Notes: generated by a model not told the origin, from the letters alone. DNA of 64,000 nucleotides from Nonomuraea pusilla (GCF_900109355.1 NZ_FOBF01000026.1:62001-126000), one strand, 5' to 3'; shown: positions 24,516-32,613, counted from the stretch's first letter. Translations and numbers: made by a program.

Positions 24516-24553
24516 GCTTGCCGTGTGGCCGCCTGTCCGGGCGGCACGCAAGC
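24516..24553 (+). promoter_or_regulatory. Hairpin in the kdp leader
   Basis: GCTTGC...GGCCGCC pairs with GGGCGGC...GCAAGC with small bulges and a 5-base loop, about 21 bases before the first small ORF. It may be an attenuator or mRNA-stabilising stem. No known riboswitch consensus was recognised. Confidence 0.45.
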
Positions 24554-24574
24554 ACACGTCTGCGAGGAGTGGGG

Positions 24575-24658
24575 ATGGCTGACGTCATCTTCGTCGCCCT
24601 GACGATCGCGATCTTCGCGATCTTCGGGCTGCTGGTGAGGGCGGTGGAACGGCTGTGA
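24575..24658 (+). CDS. 27-aa single-helix membrane peptide upstream of kdpF
   Basis: MADVIFVALTIAIFAIFGLL followed by VRAVERL: one hydrophobic helix and a short basic end. The ATG is preceded by GAGGAGTGGGG, a strong ribosome site. Its stop overlaps the kdpF GTG by four bases, implying coupled translation. It is likely an extra small Kdp-associated subunit or coupling leader; it is too short for automatic gene callers. Confidence 0.65.
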   Translation: MADVIFVALTIAIFAIFGLLVRAVERL

Positions 24659-24744
24659 GCGCCGTCAACGCCGTCGGTCTGGTCGGCGCAGTCGTACTGG
24701 TGATCTTCATGGTCGCCGCTCTGCTGTTCCCGGAGCGCTTCTAG
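24655..24744 (+). CDS. kdpF: Potassium-transporting ATPase subunit KdpF
   Basis: 29-aa single-span subunit that stabilises the KdpFABC potassium pump. The sequence SAVNAVGLVGAVVLVIFMV, then a hydrophobic stretch and the terminal FPERF, is the standard actinobacterial KdpF pattern. GTG start, four-base overlap with the preceding peptide, and stop directly abutting the kdpA ATG. The pump itself is not encoded beyond the kdpA fragment. Confidence 0.88.
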   Translation: MSAVNAVGLVGAVVLVIFMVAALLFPERF

Positions 24745-25281
24745 ATGGCCGCGCTGTTCATCGCCTCGCTCGTCGCCGCGCTGGTGCTGGTGCACAAGCC
24801 GCTCGGCGACCACATGCACCGCGTCTACGCCGGCGCCAGGCACAGCGCCGTCGAGCGCGCGATCTACCGCCTGCTGGGCGTGCGCCCCGACGTGGAGCAG
24901 CGCTGGGGCGTCTACGCCCGCGGCCTGCTCGCCTTCTCCGCCGTCTCGATCCTCTTCCTGTACGGACTCCAGCGCCTGCAGGACAAGCTGTTCCTGTCGC
25001 TCGGCCTCGGCCCGGTGCCCGACCACATCGCCTGGAACACCGCCGTCAGCTTCGTGACCAACACGAACTGGCAGGCGTACTCCGGCGAGTCCACGATGGG
25101 CCATCTGGTGCAGATGTCGGGCCTGGCGGTGCAGAACTTCGTCTCGGCGGCCGTCGGCATGGCCGTCGCGATCGCCCTCGTACGCGGCTTCGCCCGCAGG
25201 GGGTCCGAGACCATCGGCAACTTCTGGGCCGACCTGGTACGCGGCACGATCCGCATCCTGCTGCCCATCGCCCTTGATTAG
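24745..25281 (+). pseudogene. kdpA: Potassium-transporting ATPase subunit KdpA, truncated after 176 residues
   Basis: The N-terminal third of the potassium channel-like subunit. Residues include the [17 protein letters not shown] loop and the first selectivity-filter region [20 protein letters not shown], ending [12 protein letters not shown] and stop. Full KdpA is about 550 residues, so three of the four pore repeats are gone. kdpB and kdpC are absent. The break falls within the start of the next (arsenic-type) operon's promoter region. No functional pump can be made from this locus. Confidence 0.88.
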
Positions 25282-25312
25282 AAGGTTGTCTATGTAGCAT
25301 GCTGGGCGTGCT

Positions 25313-25332
25313 GCTTAGATGTTCTTCTAAGC
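25313..25332 (+). promoter_or_regulatory. ArsR-type operator dyad
   Basis: GCTTAGA and TCTAAGC separated by six bases, 70 bases before the flavoprotein ATG. The position and symmetry fit a site for the ArsR regulator encoded at the end of the same operon. Confidence 0.55.
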
Positions 25333-25401
25333 AAAGTGTGGGGCAGGTAACAGTGCGCCGTCCTTCGGGTGCGGGCATGGAGGATCGTGAGGAGAACCGT
25401 C

Positions 25402-26805
25402 ATGAGTGGATGCTGCGGCCCGGTCACCACGAACACGACCGCCGTCGAGCCGGAGCCGGGCAGGCAGGCGTCCCGTCCAGGGGACCTGCCCGTCGTGGTG
25501 GTCGGGGCCGGTCCCGTCGGGCTGGCCGCCGCCGCCCACCTCGCCGAACGCGGCCTGGACTTCCTCGTCCTGGAGGCCGGGGACCGCGCCGGGGCGTCGA
25601 TCGCGCGCTGGGGTCACGTCCGGGTGTTCAGCCCGTGGACGTACGACATCGACGCCGCCGCCCGCCGCCTGCTGGAGGCGTCCGGCTGGCAGGCGCCCGA
25701 CCCCGAGTGGCTGCCCACCGGGGCCGAGCTGGTCGAGGAGTACCTCGCGCCCCTGGCCGCGCTGTTCGGCGAGAGGGTGCGGTTCGGGGCGAAGGTGAGC
25801 GCGATCAGCCGCCTCGGCCACGACCGGGTCCGCACCGCCGGACGCGAGCAGGCGCCCTTCGTCGTCAGGCTCGCCGGCGGCGGGGAACTGCACGCCCGCG
25901 CCGTCGTCGACGCCTCCGGCACGTACGACACCCCCAACGTCCTCGGCGCGAGCGGGCTGCCCGCGTACGGCGAGGCCGAGGCGGGCGACCTGATCGACCA
26001 CGCCCTGCCGGACGTCCTCGGCGCCGACCGCGACCGCTACGAGGGCAGGCACGTCCTGGTGGTGGGCGCCGGGCACTCGGCCGCCACCACCCTGCTCGCC
26101 CTCGCCCAGCTCGACGACACGCCGGTCACCTGGGCGATCAGGGCCGCCGGCGCGACCCGCGCCTACGGCGGCGGCGACGCAGACGCCCTGCCCGCGCGCG
26201 GCGCGCTCGGCACCCGCCTGCACGCCCTCGTCACCGCCGGACGGATCCGCCTGGTGACCGGCTTCTTCACCCACGCGGTGGAACGCGACGGCGAGCGGGT
26301 ACGGGTCGTCAGCCGCGACCCGTCCGGCGCGGAGCAGAGCGTGACCGCCGACCGGGTCGTGGCCGCGACCGGCTTCCGCCCCGACCACGCCATCGCCGCC
26401 GAGCTGCGGCTCGACCTCGACCCGATCCTCGGCTCCACCCGCGCGCTCGCCCCGCTCATCGACCCGAACCACCACTCCTGCGGCACGGTCCCGCCGCACG
26501 GCGCCGACGAGCTGGCCCATCCCGAGCCCGGCTACTACGCCATCGGCGTCAAGAGCTACGGCCGCGCCCCCACCTTCCTGCTGGCCACCGGCTACGAGCA
26601 GGCCCGCTCCGTCGTCGCCGCCCTGGCCGGGGACTGGGAGGCGGCCCGCGAGGTCCGCCTCGACCTGCCCGAGACCGGGGTGTGCTCCTCCGGCCTCGCC
26701 GAGGCGCAGGAGCAGCGCGTCGGCCTGGCCACCGGGATCAGCGGCGGCCTGCTGTCCACGCCTCTGCCGGTGGCCTCCACGACGGGCGGAGGCTGCTGCG
26801 GCTGA
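25402..26805 (+). CDS. ArsO-like FAD/NAD(P)-binding flavoprotein with terminal cysteine pairs
   Basis: 467-aa flavin-dependent oxidoreductase of the type found in actinobacterial arsenic operons. The FAD Rossmann motif is VVVVGAGPVGLAAAAHLAE (about 41-60). A second dinucleotide fold is VLVVGAGHSAATTLLAL (about 220). The ATG-like motif VVAATGFRPDHAIAAEL precedes the C-terminal FAD contact IGVKSYGRAP. Vicinal cysteines occur at both ends: SGCCG at residues 2-6 and GGCCG at the very end, plus VCSSG, suggesting metalloid binding. The ATG is chosen with GGAG about 8 bases upstream. First gene of a flavoprotein-MFS-ArsR operon. Confidence 0.82.
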   Translation: MSGCCGPVTTNTTAVEPEPGRQASRPGDLPVVVVGAGPVGLAAAAHLAERGLDFLVLEAGDRAGASIARWGHVRVFSPWTYDIDAAARRLLEASGWQAPDPEWLPTGAELVEEYLAPLAALFGERVRFGAKVSAISRLGHDRVRTAGREQAPFVVRLAGGGELHARAVVDASGTYDTPNVLGASGLPAYGEAEAGDLIDHALPDVLGADRDRYEGRHVLVVGAGHSAATTLLALAQLDDTPVTWAIRAAGATRAYGGGDADALPARGALGTRLHALVTAGRIRLVTGFFTHAVERDGERVRVVSRDPSGAEQSVTADRVVAATGFRPDHAIAAELRLDLDPILGSTRALAPLIDPNHHSCGTVPPHGADELAHPEPGYYAIGVKSYGRAPTFLLATGYEQARSVVAALAGDWEAAREVRLDLPETGVCSSGLAEAQEQRVGLATGISGGLLSTPLPVASTTGGGCCG

Positions 26806-26839
26806 CACGTCCACCTACGACGATCACAGGGAGGCCCGC

Positions 26840-26902
26840 ATGGCGGACGCTCACGGGGCGCGGCTCGCCCGGCCGCTGGTCACCCGGGGTGCGGGCTCGT
26901 GA
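26840..26902 (+). CDS. Possible 20-aa leader peptide coupled to the MFS gene
   Basis: Reads MADAHGARLARPLVTRGAGS. GGAGG lies 6 bases before the ATG, and the stop overlaps the GTG of the transporter by four bases. It could be a translational coupling leader or the eroded end of a lost gene. The evidence is only the ribosome site and the overlap. Confidence 0.35.
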   Translation: MADAHGARLARPLVTRGAGS

Positions 26903-28254
26903 GCGCCGCCCGGCCCGGCCCGGTCTCCGCCCTCCCCGCAGAGGGCGGAGACCGGCGTCGTCGGCTACGAGGGCTTGGCCGTTTCACGCAGGAACGGCGG
27001 GTGGTGGCCGCCCTGGCCGTCACCCAGACCGTCGGGTTCGGCGTCCTGTACTACGTCTTCTCGGTCCTGCTCGACCCCATGGCCCGCGACCTGCGGGCCT
27101 CTGCCTCCCAGGTGGCGCTCGCGCTGACGCTGTCGGTGCTCGTGTCCGCCCTGTGCGCGCCGTTCGCGGGCCGCTGGCTGGACGCCCGCGGCGGCCGGCT
27201 GCTGATGACCGCGGGCTCGGTGCTGGGCACGCTCGCCCTGCTCGCGTGGTCCAGGGTCGAGAACGTCGTCCAGCTCTACGCCGTGTTCGCGGCGGTCGGC
27301 GTCGCCTCCGCCATGGTGCTGTACGAGGCGGCGTTCGCCGTCATCGTCGCCCGGTTCTCCGGGCGGGGCCGCGCGTCCGCGCTGCTCGCCGTGATGGTCG
27401 TGGCGGGGTTCGCGTCCTCGATCTTCCTGCCGCTCGCGGGCGTGCTCGTCCAGGCGCACGGCTGGCGGCAGGCCCTCGTGATCCTCGCGGCGCTGTACGG
27501 CGCGACGGCGATCCCGCTGCACGCCGTGGCCCTGCGCCGGTCCCGATCCGCCCCCGAGGCGGGCCTCGGAGGCAGCGACGACCCGGGTCAGGCGGATCAG
27601 GCGGGCCGGACGGACGGCGTGGCCGGCGTGGCCGGCGGCGGCCGGGCCACGCTGGTGCGCGCCGCGACCCGCCAGGCGGCGTTCTGGCTGCTGACCGTCG
27701 CCTTCACGCTCCACAACGCGGCCACCGCGACCTTCTCCGTGCTGCTGGTCACCTACCTCGTCCACCTCGGTCACCCGCCGCTGCTGGCGGCGACCGTGGC
27801 CGGGACGCTCGGGATCCTGTCCGTCACCGGCCGCCTGGTCATCACCGGCTTGCAGAGCCGCCTGCCCACGGCGCTCGCCGCCGCCGCCGTCTTCACCCTC
27901 CAGGCGCTGGCGGCGGTGCTGCTGCCGCTGACAGGGGCGGGCGTCGCGGGGGCGGTCACGGCGGTGCTGCTGTTCGGGCTCGGCTTCGGCGTCGGCGCCC
28001 TGACCAAGCCGCACCTCCTGGCCGAACGGTACGGCACCGTCGCCTTCGCCAGCCTGTCCGGCCGGATCGCGCTGCCCGCGACGCTGGCCAAGGCCGGGGC
28101 GCCCGCGGCGGCGCTGGCCGTCGCCCTCACGGCCGGGTACGGCTGGGTGATGGCCGCGGTCACGCTCGCCTGCCTGGTCGCCGCCGCGACACTGGTGGCC
28201 TACCACCGCGTATCATTTAGACGGCCATCGAACCATGGGGAGGCGCCGGCATGA
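26899..28254 (+). CDS. Major facilitator superfamily transporter of the arsenic-type operon
   Basis: 451-aa twelve-helix MFS protein. The first helix pair begins VVAALAVTQTVGFGVLYYVF. The MFS loop 2-3 signature is FAGRWLDARGGRLL. The central cytoplasmic loop is Gly/Asp-rich (about 215-245), and the second six-helix bundle follows. The GTG start overlaps the small ORF upstream, and the stop overlaps the arsR ATG. Placement between an ArsO-like flavoprotein and ArsR suggests export of an arsenical or related metalloid compound. The exact substrate is inferred only from context. Confidence 0.85.
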   Translation: MSAARPGPVSALPAEGGDRRRRLRGLGRFTQERRVVAALAVTQTVGFGVLYYVFSVLLDPMARDLRASASQVALALTLSVLVSALCAPFAGRWLDARGGRLLMTAGSVLGTLALLAWSRVENVVQLYAVFAAVGVASAMVLYEAAFAVIVARFSGRGRASALLAVMVVAGFASSIFLPLAGVLVQAHGWRQALVILAALYGATAIPLHAVALRRSRSAPEAGLGGSDDPGQADQAGRTDGVAGVAGGGRATLVRAATRQAAFWLLTVAFTLHNAATATFSVLLVTYLVHLGHPPLLAATVAGTLGILSVTGRLVITGLQSRLPTALAAAAVFTLQALAAVLLPLTGAGVAGAVTAVLLFGLGFGVGALTKPHLLAERYGTVAFASLSGRIALPATLAKAGAPAAALAVALTAGYGWVMAAVTLACLVAAATLVAYHRVSFRRPSNHGEAPA

Positions 28255-28625
28255 CCACGACGACGACCCCGCCGGTCGCCGAGGCGGCGGCCTGCTGCGC
28301 GCCGATCGCCCGGCAGCCGCTGGCCGAGCCCGACGCGGCCGAGCTGGCCGCCCTGCTCAAGGCCGTCGCCGACCCCGTACGGCTGCGGCTGCTGTCCATG
28401 ATCGGCTCGCACGCCGGGGGTGAGGTGTGCGTGTGCGACCTCACCGCCGCCTTCGACCTGACCGCGCCCACCATCAGCCACCACCTGAAGGTGCTGCGCA
28501 CCGCCGGGCTCATCGACGGCGAACGCCGCGGCACCTGGGTGTACTACCGCATCGTCCCTGAGCAGGTGGCCCGACTCGGAGCCCTGTTCACGCCGCTCGC
28601 CGGCCCTTCCACCGCCAGGACGTGA
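28251..28625 (+). CDS. arsR: ArsR-family metalloid-responsive repressor
   Basis: 124-aa winged-helix repressor. The metalloid site VCVCDL lies in the ArsR alpha-3 helix pattern (ELCVCDL type). The recognition helix is TAPTISHHLKVLRTAGL and the wing RRGTWVYYRIVPE. An additional CC pair near the N-terminus (AACCAP) may add a thiolate ligand. The ATGA overlap with the transporter shows co-transcription. It probably binds the dyad at 25313 and dissociates on As(III)/Sb(III). Confidence 0.9.
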   Translation: MTTTTTPPVAEAAACCAPIARQPLAEPDAAELAALLKAVADPVRLRLLSMIGSHAGGEVCVCDLTAAFDLTAPTISHHLKVLRTAGLIDGERRGTWVYYRIVPEQVARLGALFTPLAGPSTART

Positions 28626-28680
28626 GGCTTACGCTGAGCTTCTCCCTGTCCACGTCCTGATCCCGTATCCGGGGGGTCGC

Positions 28681-29277
28681 GTGTCCGATGACGTCGCCGC
28701 ATCCCAGCCGCTGCCCCTCGCCCGCGGCACTGCCGAGGAGGTGGCGGTCGAGGAACGGCGACGGCACCGGGCCTCCGCGTTGGCGCCGCTGATCGGGGCG
28801 GGGCTCGCCGCGGTCAAGGCGACCCTTTCCTGGGGCTGGGTGGGCGCCGCCGGAATCGCCGGCACCGCCCTGATCGCCCTGACGCTCGTCGTCGCCACCA
28901 GGAAGATCGCGGCCGTCCGGCTCCGTGCCGCGTCCGGCGCTCCTTCCGCGTTCGCCGTCGTCTTCGAACCGTTGGACCCCGCCGACTACCGGCGTTTCGG
29001 GGCCAGGCAGTGGCGGAGGCGGTCGTGCCGGGCGCTGCTGGTGATCGACGGCGGCCGGCTGGCCTTCCGGCCCGGTGAGCGTGGCCGCCGCGAGGGCTGG
29101 AGGGACTTCTCCGTGCCGCTCACCGGCGTTCGTTCCGTCGTCGTGCGTCCGTCCCGGGTCACGCGCCCGGTGACGATGGCGTTCGTCGAGTTGGAGGGCG
29201 GTGGCGTGCTCTGCTTCCGCGCTCTCGACCGCGGCTCGTCCCTGGTCGCGGCGCTGCGTGAGGCGGGAGCCGGTTGA
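28681..29277 (+). CDS. Hypothetical membrane protein with a PH-like C-terminal domain
   Basis: 198 aa, family not recognised with confidence. Two close membrane helices lie at about 35-77 (LAPLIGAGLAAVKATLSWGW region and TALIALTLVVA). A basic stretch (RQWRRRSCRA) and a beta-rich segment follow: LVIDGGRLAFRPGERGR, SVPLTGVRSVVVRPSRVTRP and GGGVLCFRALD. That pattern resembles bacterial PH-like domains. The GTG start follows GGGGGGT. It is monocistronic, following arsR. Confidence 0.65.
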   Translation: MSDDVAASQPLPLARGTAEEVAVEERRRHRASALAPLIGAGLAAVKATLSWGWVGAAGIAGTALIALTLVVATRKIAAVRLRAASGAPSAFAVVFEPLDPADYRRFGARQWRRRSCRALLVIDGGRLAFRPGERGRREGWRDFSVPLTGVRSVVVRPSRVTRPVTMAFVELEGGGVLCFRALDRGSSLVAALREAGAG

Positions 29278-29353
29278 GGCGCGGGGAGGCCGTCCACGGG
29301 GACGGCTGAATATCGTCGGCGGAGGCGGGGATGCCGGGGGTATGGGTGGAACC

Positions 29354-30004
29354 ATGATCTTCCAGCGGGTGTCCCGCGTCGCCGTTCTCGCTCTCCTGGT
29401 CGTCCCGGTCGTCGCCGTCCTCGCCGCCCCGCCCGCGGCGGCCGAGCCGCGCGGCCGCTCGCAGGCCCAGGCCGCGGCGTCGGCCCGTCGCATGCTGGCG
29501 CAGCTCAAGGTCGCCAGGCCGTTATCCATCCGCGGCTACACCCGCGACCGGTTCCAGCCCCGTTGGGGGAGGTACAAGGGCAGGTGCGACGCGCGCGAGG
29601 CGGTGCTGGCCCGCGACGGGCGGCGGGTGCGCCGCAACGCCTCCTGCCACCCGGTGAAGGGAGTCTGGTACAGCCCGTACGACGGCAAGTGGCTGAAGAG
29701 TGAGAAGTACGTGGACGTGGACCACGTCGTGCCGCTCGCCTACGCCTGGCGGTCGGGGGCGAAGCGGTGGAGCAAGGCGAAGCGGCACGCCTTCGCCAAC
29801 GACCTCACCCGTCCCGAGCTGGTCACGGTCAGCCATTCGGCGAACATCGCGAAGGGCGGCCAGGGCCCGCAGAGCTGGCGTCCGCAGCGCCGCGCCTACT
29901 GGTGCCGGTACGCCGTCTCGTGGATCACCGTGAAGCGCCACTACCGCCTGTTCGTGACGAGGAAGGAGAAGGTCGCCCTGCTCAACATGCTGCGTACCTG
30001 CTGA
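29354..30004 (+). CDS. Secreted HNH-family nuclease
   Basis: 216-aa exported nuclease of the actinobacterial HNH/DUF1524 type. The signal peptide is residues 1-32 (ending APPAAAEP). The mature domain has GYTRDRFQPRWG, CDAREAVLARDG (paired Cys with NASCHPV), then the catalytic DVDHVVPLAYAWRSGA and a later FANDLTRPELVTVSHSANIA segment with the metal Asn/His positions. It ends VALLNMLRTC. ATG 29354 gives the best signal peptide; in-frame ATG 29342 is an alternative. It degrades extracellular DNA/RNA by family analogy. Confidence 0.85.
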   Translation: MIFQRVSRVAVLALLVVPVVAVLAAPPAAAEPRGRSQAQAAASARRMLAQLKVARPLSIRGYTRDRFQPRWGRYKGRCDAREAVLARDGRRVRRNASCHPVKGVWYSPYDGKWLKSEKYVDVDHVVPLAYAWRSGAKRWSKAKRHAFANDLTRPELVTVSHSANIAKGGQGPQSWRPQRRAYWCRYAVSWITVKRHYRLFVTRKEKVALLNMLRTC

Positions 30005-30086
30005 GAGGTTGACGATCCGGACTGTGGTCCGGTAGTTTTCGTGCCGTCCGAACAATCGGACCGTAGTCCACTTATGGAGGCGGCGC
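30005..30086 (+). promoter_or_regulatory. Rhodanese promoter with two GGAC-N4-GTCC dyads
   Basis: TTGACG (30009-30014) with TAGTTT (30033-30038) forms a plausible promoter. One dyad GGAC-TGTG-GTCC (30019-30030) lies exactly in the spacer, and a second GGAC-CGTA-GTCC (30058-30069) lies downstream. This is a typical repressor arrangement. No regulator gene is adjacent. Confidence 0.65.
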
Positions 30087-30422
30087 ATGACCACGCACAT
30101 CAGCCGGGACGAGCTCAAGGCCGCGATCGACGCCGGGACCGTGACCGTCGTCGACGCGCTCGGCGGCCAGTACTACGCGCAGCAGCACCTCCCCGGCGCC
30201 ATCGCGCTGGTGGAGGGCGAGGTGGCCGGCAGGGCCGCCGAGCTCCTGCCGGACAGGGACGCCGCGATCGTCGCCTACTGCTCCAACCCCGCCTGCTCCA
30301 ACAGCGAGGCGGTCGCCAGGCGGCTGGTCGCGCTCGGGTACACCAACGTCCGCACGTACCGGGAGGGCATCCAGGACTGGGTGGAGGCGGGACTCCCGGT
30401 GGAGACGTCCGTCAGCGCCTGA
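30087..30422 (+). CDS. Rhodanese-like domain protein
   Basis: 111-aa single rhodanese domain: strand TVTVVDALGGQYYAQQHLPG, then the active-site loop VAYCSNPACSNSEAVARRL (catalytic Cys in the first position of CSNPACSNS) and GYTNVRTYREGIQDWVEAG. It probably transfers sulfane sulfur or acts as a persulfide handler. The ATG follows GGAGGCGGC. It is monocistronic under a two-operator promoter, and the convergent response regulator follows. Confidence 0.9.
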   Translation: MTTHISRDELKAAIDAGTVTVVDALGGQYYAQQHLPGAIALVEGEVAGRAAELLPDRDAAIVAYCSNPACSNSEAVARRLVALGYTNVRTYREGIQDWVEAGLPVETSVSA

Positions 30423-30448
30423 CCAAGCGGAGCACCGGCCCCCGGCGG

Positions 30449-31105
30449 TCAGCCGCCGGGCCGGACGAGGCCGCTCTCGTACGCCAGGATGACGAGCTGC
30501 ACCCGGTCGCGCACCCGCAGCTTGGCGATGGACCTCGTGATGTGGGTCTTGGCGGTGAACGGGCTGATCGTCAGACGTTCGGCGATCTCGTCGTTCGACA
30601 GCCCGAGGGCGACCAGCCGCACCACGTCCACCTCCCTGGAGGTGAGGACGGCCAGCCGCCGCCTGGCGACCGGGGCCGGCCCCTGCCGGTGGGCGAACTG
30701 CTCCACCACCCGCCGGGTCACCCCAGGGGACAGGAGCGCGTCGCCCGCGGCGACGGCGGCGACCGCGCGGCGCAGCTCGCTCGGTTCGACCTCCTTGGTG
30801 AGGAAGCCGCTGGCCCCGGCGCGCAGCGCGTCGAAGACGTGCTCGTCGGTGTCGAACGTGGTGAGGATGATCACCCGGCAGCCGGGGCCGTCGACGATGC
30901 GGCGGGTGGCGGTGATGCCGTCCATGCCGGGCATCCGGATGTCCATGAGGACGACGTCGGGCAGGGCGCCTCGCGCGAGCCGAACCGCCTCCTCGCCGGT
31001 GGCGGCCTCGCCGACGACGGTGATGTCCCGGGAGCGGGCCAGCAGGCTGCGGAAGCCGGCCCGTACCAGTGCCTGGTCGTCGGCGAGGAGCACCGTGATC
31101 GTCAT
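30449..31105 (-). CDS. NarL/FixJ-type response regulator
   Basis: 218 aa. The receiver domain has TVLLADDQALVRAGFRSLL (acidic pair), phospho-acceptor Asp in LPDVVLMDIRMPGMDGI, Thr in VIILTTFDTDEHV and Lys in SGFLTKEVEPSE. The C-terminal LuxR HTH is LTSREVDVVRLVALGLSNDE through LTISPFTAKTHITRSIAKL. Its ATG overlaps the histidine-kinase stop (ATGA), so the two are translated together. Targets are unknown. Confidence 0.93.
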   Translation of the reverse strand: MTITVLLADDQALVRAGFRSLLARSRDITVVGEAATGEEAVRLARGALPDVVLMDIRMPGMDGITATRRIVDGPGCRVIILTTFDTDEHVFDALRAGASGFLTKEVEPSELRRAVAAVAAGDALLSPGVTRRVVEQFAHRQGPAPVARRRLAVLTSREVDVVRLVALGLSNDEIAERLTISPFTAKTHITRSIAKLRVRDRVQLVILAYESGLVRPGG

Positions 31106-32238
31106 GCGGCCGAGCCTGCCACAGGGATCTCCGCCCGTACCGAGAAGCCGCCGGGCGCGGACTCCAGGGCGAGCACGCCCCCGAGGGCGCTCACCCGCTC
31201 CCGCATGCCGGTCAGGCCGTGCCGCTCGACGATCTCGCCGCAGCCCCGGCCGTCGTCCGCGACCTCGACGGTGACGCGGCGCGGCCCGCAGCCGAGCGTC
31301 ACCTTCACCTTGGCCGCCCCTGAGTGCTTCAACGCGTTGGTGAGCGCCTCCTGGACGACACGGTAGGCGGTGACGGCCGGCGCGCTGGGCACCGCGGACG
31401 GGTCGCCGAGCTCGACGAGGTCCACCTCCAGCCCGGCGGCGCGGGCGTCGGCGACGAGCGCGCCGAGGGAGGCGAGGCCGGGCTGCGGGGCGGTCGCGCC
31501 GGGGCTGTCGCGCAGGACGCCGACGAGGGAGGCGAGGTCCGTCATGGCGCGGTTCCTGACGTCCTTGGCCACGCGCAGCGCGGCGGCGGCCTCGGCGGGG
31601 TCGTCGTCGAGGGCGTCGGCGGCGACGTTGAGCTGGACGCCGACGACCGCGAGGGTGTGGGCGACGATGTCGTGCACCTCGCGGGCGGTCCTGAGCCGTT
31701 CCTCGGCGGCCTGGGCGCGGCTCTCGCTCTCGCGCAGGTGCCCGCGCCACCGCGCGACGGCGGCGCAGACGAGTCCCGCGCCGACGAGGAGCGCCAGCAG
31801 CAGCGTCTCGCCGGCGATGTGGATGACGTACCGGGGGACGTTCTTGTCCAGGACCCACCGGAAGTCGACGGCGGCGTAGGCGAGCTGGGCGACGCCGACG
31901 AGCGCCACCCACCGCACCCGGGGCGTGCAGGCGGCGCTGAAGTAGGCGACCGACGCGGGCCAGATCCAGCCGCCCTCGAAGTCGCTGGAGAGGCGATAAG
32001 CGAAGATCGCGGCGATGGACAGGAGCAGGACGGTCATCGGCCAGCGGCGCCTGACCAGGACGAGCGCGCCGAGGAACAGCGCGAGGAGGATCGCGCCGTC
32101 CCAGGGCGACCCGGGCACCTCGGCCGCCATGATCCCGGTGACGACGCCGACGACGGTGACGAGGGCGAGCGCCAGGTCGAGCAGGCCGGCGGAGTGACGC
32201 ACGGGCGCGGGCACGCGCCGCGGAAACGTTACGGCCAC
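31102..32238 (-). CDS. HisKA_3-type sensor histidine kinase
   Basis: 378-aa partner of the adjacent response regulator. Five or six membrane helices lie in residues 15-165, with no large outer domain. The dimerisation helix with phospho-accepting His is RTAREVHDIVAHTLAVVGVQ. The ATP-binding domain has AYRVVQEALTNALKHSGAAK (N box), VADDGRGCG (G1) and RHGLTGMRERVSALGG (G2). The GTG start is at 32238. The membrane-embedded sensor suggests it responds to membrane or envelope signals. Confidence 0.92.
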   Translation of the reverse strand: MAVTFPRRVPAPVRHSAGLLDLALALVTVVGVVTGIMAAEVPGSPWDGAILLALFLGALVLVRRRWPMTVLLLSIAAIFAYRLSSDFEGGWIWPASVAYFSAACTPRVRWVALVGVAQLAYAAVDFRWVLDKNVPRYVIHIAGETLLLALLVGAGLVCAAVARWRGHLRESESRAQAAEERLRTAREVHDIVAHTLAVVGVQLNVAADALDDDPAEAAAALRVAKDVRNRAMTDLASLVGVLRDSPGATAPQPGLASLGALVADARAAGLEVDLVELGDPSAVPSAPAVTAYRVVQEALTNALKHSGAAKVKVTLGCGPRRVTVEVADDGRGCGEIVERHGLTGMRERVSALGGVLALESAPGGFSVRAEIPVAGSAA

Positions 32239-32308
32239 GGGGGAGCCTTTCTCGGTCGTTCAGAGGGCACGGGCCCGCCATGGGGCCCGTGCCGTACGGG
32301 TGTCGCGG

Positions 32309-32613
32309 TCAGACGTGGGTGACCAGGAGGGTCACGCCCGCCTCGCCGCCGCAGTCCACGAGCACGGGGCCGACGCCGTTGCCGACCTCGGGGGCGAGGG
32401 TGGCCTTGGCCACGAACCGCTTCGGGTTGTCGTCGATGATGCGGACGTTCACGAGCACCGGCTTCCCTGTCATCCCGGAGAAGACGCCGCGCAGCTTCTC
32501 GCCTCCGCCGCAGTGCCCGGTGATCGTGACCTCCTCGCCTCGGCGGGACCCAGCCCGAGCATCCCGGCCGTCAGCCCGGCCGCCACGAGCGCGATCGTCG
32601 TCCTCTTCGCCAT
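32309..32613 (-). pseudogene. Small secreted protein, frameshifted after the signal peptide
   Basis: MAKRTTIALVAAGLTAGMLG and LGPAEA form a signal peptide. The mature part VTITGHCGGGEKLRGVFSGM, VLVNVRIIDDNPKRFVAKAT and GPVLVDCGGEAGVTLLVTHV lies in another frame. One base seems to be missing near 32535. Two cysteines (HCGG and DCGG) probably pair in the mature protein. It is either a real mutation or an assembly error. It lies upstream of the two-component operon in the same orientation. Confidence 0.65.

Noticed and set aside
25299-28220. 973-codon plus-strand frame over the arsenic-type operon
   Set aside because: Out-of-frame shadow. It is dominated by Arg/Pro/Gly, whereas two recognised proteins occupy the same DNA in another frame.
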